The notes under the pieces were generated by a model. It did not search any database, was not told the origin of the DNA, and worked only from the letters and a program-made list of their open reading frames with translations. Made by a program: the position numbers and the translations under genes. This document shows, piece by piece, positions 61,447-64,000 of a DNA stretch of 64,000 nt; position 1 is the stretch's first letter; every line of letters starts with the position of its first letter. Origin of the DNA: Phascolomyces articulosus (taxonomy: Eukaryota; Mucoromycota; Mucoromycetes; Mucorales; Lichtheimiaceae); NCBI GenBank assembly GCA_025677815.1, contig JAIXMP010000030.1, positions 186,001 to 250,000 on the forward strand, given 5' to 3'.

Positions 61447-63689
61447 ATAAAATAGAAACTATCATTATGCATTTATAAACTAAATTGTGTTTTGATGATA
61501 ATCATGACTTGTAACTGTTCATGGTATCTCGAAAAATGAATGTGATGAAAGGGGGAGGGGGGAGTGATCAATACTAATAATTATAGCGGTACATCTGATA
61601 AGCTCTAGGATTCGCATGTATATCAACTTTGAGACTTTGTTTATTTTGGTGATCTTTGTCATGGAATTAGATCGTTATTATAATTGTCCCTACTATTACT
61701 ATGTGGATGGTGATATTAAGCTGTCTCCTAGATATTGACTGATTGGGCTGCTATAAAGTTTGATGTGCAATGTTGTTTGACATAACCAAATTGTCTTGCG
61801 ATATTTGAACTAGGGGTTTTTTTTTTACTTTGAGTTCATTGCAGTGCTACTTTTTATTGCTGCTGACGAAGCTGCGCCATCCGGTACTGTAATCATCATA
61901 TTTTTTGGTGAGGAAATAGAAGAAAAGTAGAGTATTACATTCAATAGTCTTCACTACCTATCATCAGTTTCTTTGATAATATATACATTGTTGAGTTCCC
62001 TTCTATTGACAGTTAACACCAAGACTATATTTTATGACTCAAATTGTCTCTGCATAATTTTCTTTGTATAACTTCATGTGAGCTTTATACTGCGCTTTTA
62101 CTTTTTTTTGACATTAAAATCATTAAAAGTTGTCATGTAGTGATTTCCCGATAACTTTGATCAAAATTTAATTTTTATATAGTACAGCATCTACCAAACG
62201 CATGATAACACATTTGAGTCAGAGTAATGATCGATGATATAATCATTGCTTCGCATGTAACAAGTACAAAGAAAAATAAAAATACACTTTTAATCAGCAC
62301 TTTGAAAAGGCACACCAAGAAGCAGACTCGTTTATCTTCTGTTATGAAGGTGTGAATTCCTTGTCGAGCATCGGAACAAGAGCAGCTGTTTTTGTCCAAC
62401 GAGTTTGAGCGCGAGCGATACGGTTCTAAATCTCATGGCCTACATAAGATATATCAGCCAATATTGAAACCAAGAATTATCTAAAATGCCTACATTGAAG
62501 AGTCATGAGGAAAACGCTAGCGGGTACACATACAACCGAGAGTCAAATAATAATTATCAGCAACATATATGTACAGTACTTTTTATATTAATTGCAAGTT
62601 TTTTTATCCTCCCTCTCCCATGAATCGTTTTACAATGATATGTGATATCAAGGGATATTTTATATTTTGAAATTGATCACTGTCAAATTTCACCCTAATT
62701 ATCAAATATTACTATATATCATCATATTTTGTATATCTATAATGACCAGTGATGCGATATTATATACATTGCACCTTACTGGTGTTTTACTGGATCAAAC
62801 ATGGTGCTCCTTTTATTCTTATTCTGGGTTTACTATATTTTCTCGTCTCTTTATTATTTGGACAAGGCAACGCCTCTAGAACGGAAACGAATGAATTGGA
62901 TGGAATGCAAAGGTGTGATATCGATAACTGTGATGAATATTAGAAAACGAAAAATGTGAGGAGATGGTTGAATAATGGTTTGCGCAGTGAGAAATATAAG
63001 CCGCATCAACACCAAATTGACCAGTTCAGGCCAGTGTAGTATTAATCAATCGTTGAGTACTGTAAAACCATCGATGTCTTCTATCATAGTAAATATATTC
63101 CTCTACAGCATTGTTTTTGATACGTACAAATTTTATGCATTCTTTAATAAAAATTTTAAACCAGCTACTAGGTGATTGTCTTCAAAAAAAAAACTGACAG
63201 GGTTCACTGAGAGACAATTTTACTAGTAATTTTTTATTTATTTATTGCACTGAATAATAACACGCGCAATGTTCCTGGGTAAAAACAAAAATGATGAATA
63301 ATAGAGATTGAACCCATTCATTACGTGAAGCTTATAAATATATATAACTACTGGATATAATAGCTGCTGGTCGACTACGAACTTTACCATTGTCCACATA
63401 TCGATCGCGATTCAACAATGTTTGTTCATGTCATGTAAATATTTATTTTTTCGTGCTCTCTAATACAAAAGATAACCTTTATTCGTAACTGAAAAGTAAT
63501 GGCGGAATGGGTTATAGGTAACGAACAATAGAACTGTAAATATAGCACGACGACACCCTGATACCCGGGTATTATCGGCACAACAGGTACGAAAGTGCAT
63601 TTTCTCTACCTAACAGATAAAAAAATGTAGACTTCATCCAGTTTTGAAATTCTAACTCGTAAAGGACATTTTATATAATAATAACATAG
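61447..63689. other. Intergenic, 2.2 kb
   Basis: AT-rich. Short frames such as 62667-62879 (+) are hydrophobic and without motifs. A G-run AAAGGGGGAGGGGGGAG at about 61549 lies just after fumarase. The region 63480-63620 may hold the first coding exon of the histidyl-tRNA synthetase (for example an ATG at 63499), but it could not be settled. Confidence 0.45.
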
Positions 63690-64000
63690 ACTAGTAAACA
63701 CCATTATACAACATCTACCACCCAAGAACAACCAGTGCAACAAAAAAACATTGTATTAAAAACACCCAAAGGAACCAAAGATTATAATGACAAGGAAATG
63801 GCGATCCGAGCTCAAGTTTTTGATACCATTACTCACATTTTCAAAAAACACGGTGCTGTGACCATTGATACACCTGTATTCGAGCTGACAGATATCTTGG
63901 CTGGAAAATATGGCGAAGATAGCAAATTGATTTATGACTTGGCTGATCAAGGAGGTGAATTCTGTTCATTGAGATATGATTTGACTGTTCCCTTTGCACG
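63690..64000 (+). CDS. HTS1: Histidyl-tRNA synthetase, N-terminal part (runs off the window)
   Basis: An internal exon starting after an acceptor-like ACATAG at 63684-63689 and still open at the right edge. It reads [10 protein letters not shown], then [53 protein letters not shown] and [10 protein letters not shown], which are motif 1 and the following class II core of HisRS. Role: charges tRNA-His; in fungi one gene often serves cytosol and mitochondria through two starts. No in-frame ATG is present in this exon before the conserved part, so a first exon lies upstream, probably within 63490-63600. The 3' portion is outside the window. Confidence 0.88.

Noticed and set aside
63499..63588. 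First exons of the histidyl-tRNA synthetase joined through a 28-bp intron
   Set aside because: The resulting frame is open, but a 28-bp intron is too short for this genome; left unresolved.

Overview
This window is nuclear DNA of an early-diverging filamentous fungus, most likely Mucoromycota (Mucorales-like). The inference rests on AT-rich sequence, many short introns (about 45-120 bp, GTAAG-type donors), CT/T-rich promoters and the gene repertoire. No bacterial, viral or organellar genes were seen. Sixteen protein genes could be rebuilt as exon chains in which every intron has GT-AG ends and the summed coding length is a whole number of codons. That is the main support for their coordinates.

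Layout: 0-1.7 kb, RING-H2 ubiquitin ligase (-). 1.7-11.3 kb, accessory zone: a decayed Tc1/mariner-like transposase (-), a 340-bp tandem repeat, coding debris, an eight-exon gene with a PD-(D/E)XK nuclease signature (-), a second decayed copy of the same transposon family (+), and a 5'-truncated F-box/LRR-like gene (-). 11.7-23.2 kb, conserved block: CDC4 F-box/WD40, a STE7/MEK-type MAPKK, a HemK/MTQ1 methyltransferase, a C1 plus peroxin/dysferlin-domain membrane protein, and a single-exon gag-like gene. 23.2-36.2 kb, gene-poor: two MITE-like elements, a pogo/Tigger-like transposon end, an F-box remnant, one secreted protein and several decayed coding stretches. 36.2-46 kb: THOC7, a decayed partial duplicate of glutamate decarboxylase, intact glutamate decarboxylase, AIM24 and DCN1 (divergent pair). 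46.8-64 kb: old-yellow-enzyme reductase, thaumatin-like pseudogene, QCR6, RPL43, cytochrome P450, RPN7, fumarase, and the start of histidyl-tRNA synthetase running off the right edge.

Functional links: four genes belong to the ubiquitin/NEDD8/proteasome route (RING ligase, CDC4, DCN1, RPN7), and four are mitochondrial or likely so (MTQ1-like, AIM24, QCR6, fumarase). Neither set is clustered tightly enough to suggest a gene cluster.

The most unusual material is the PD-(D/E)XK protein lying between two decayed transposase copies, a candidate 2-nt microexon in the C1/peroxin gene, the P450 with a changed haem-loop glycine, and the decayed duplicates. No complete novel multi-gene system is evident. 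Limits: no alignment or splice prediction was run, exon ends are read by eye, and UTRs are not defined.
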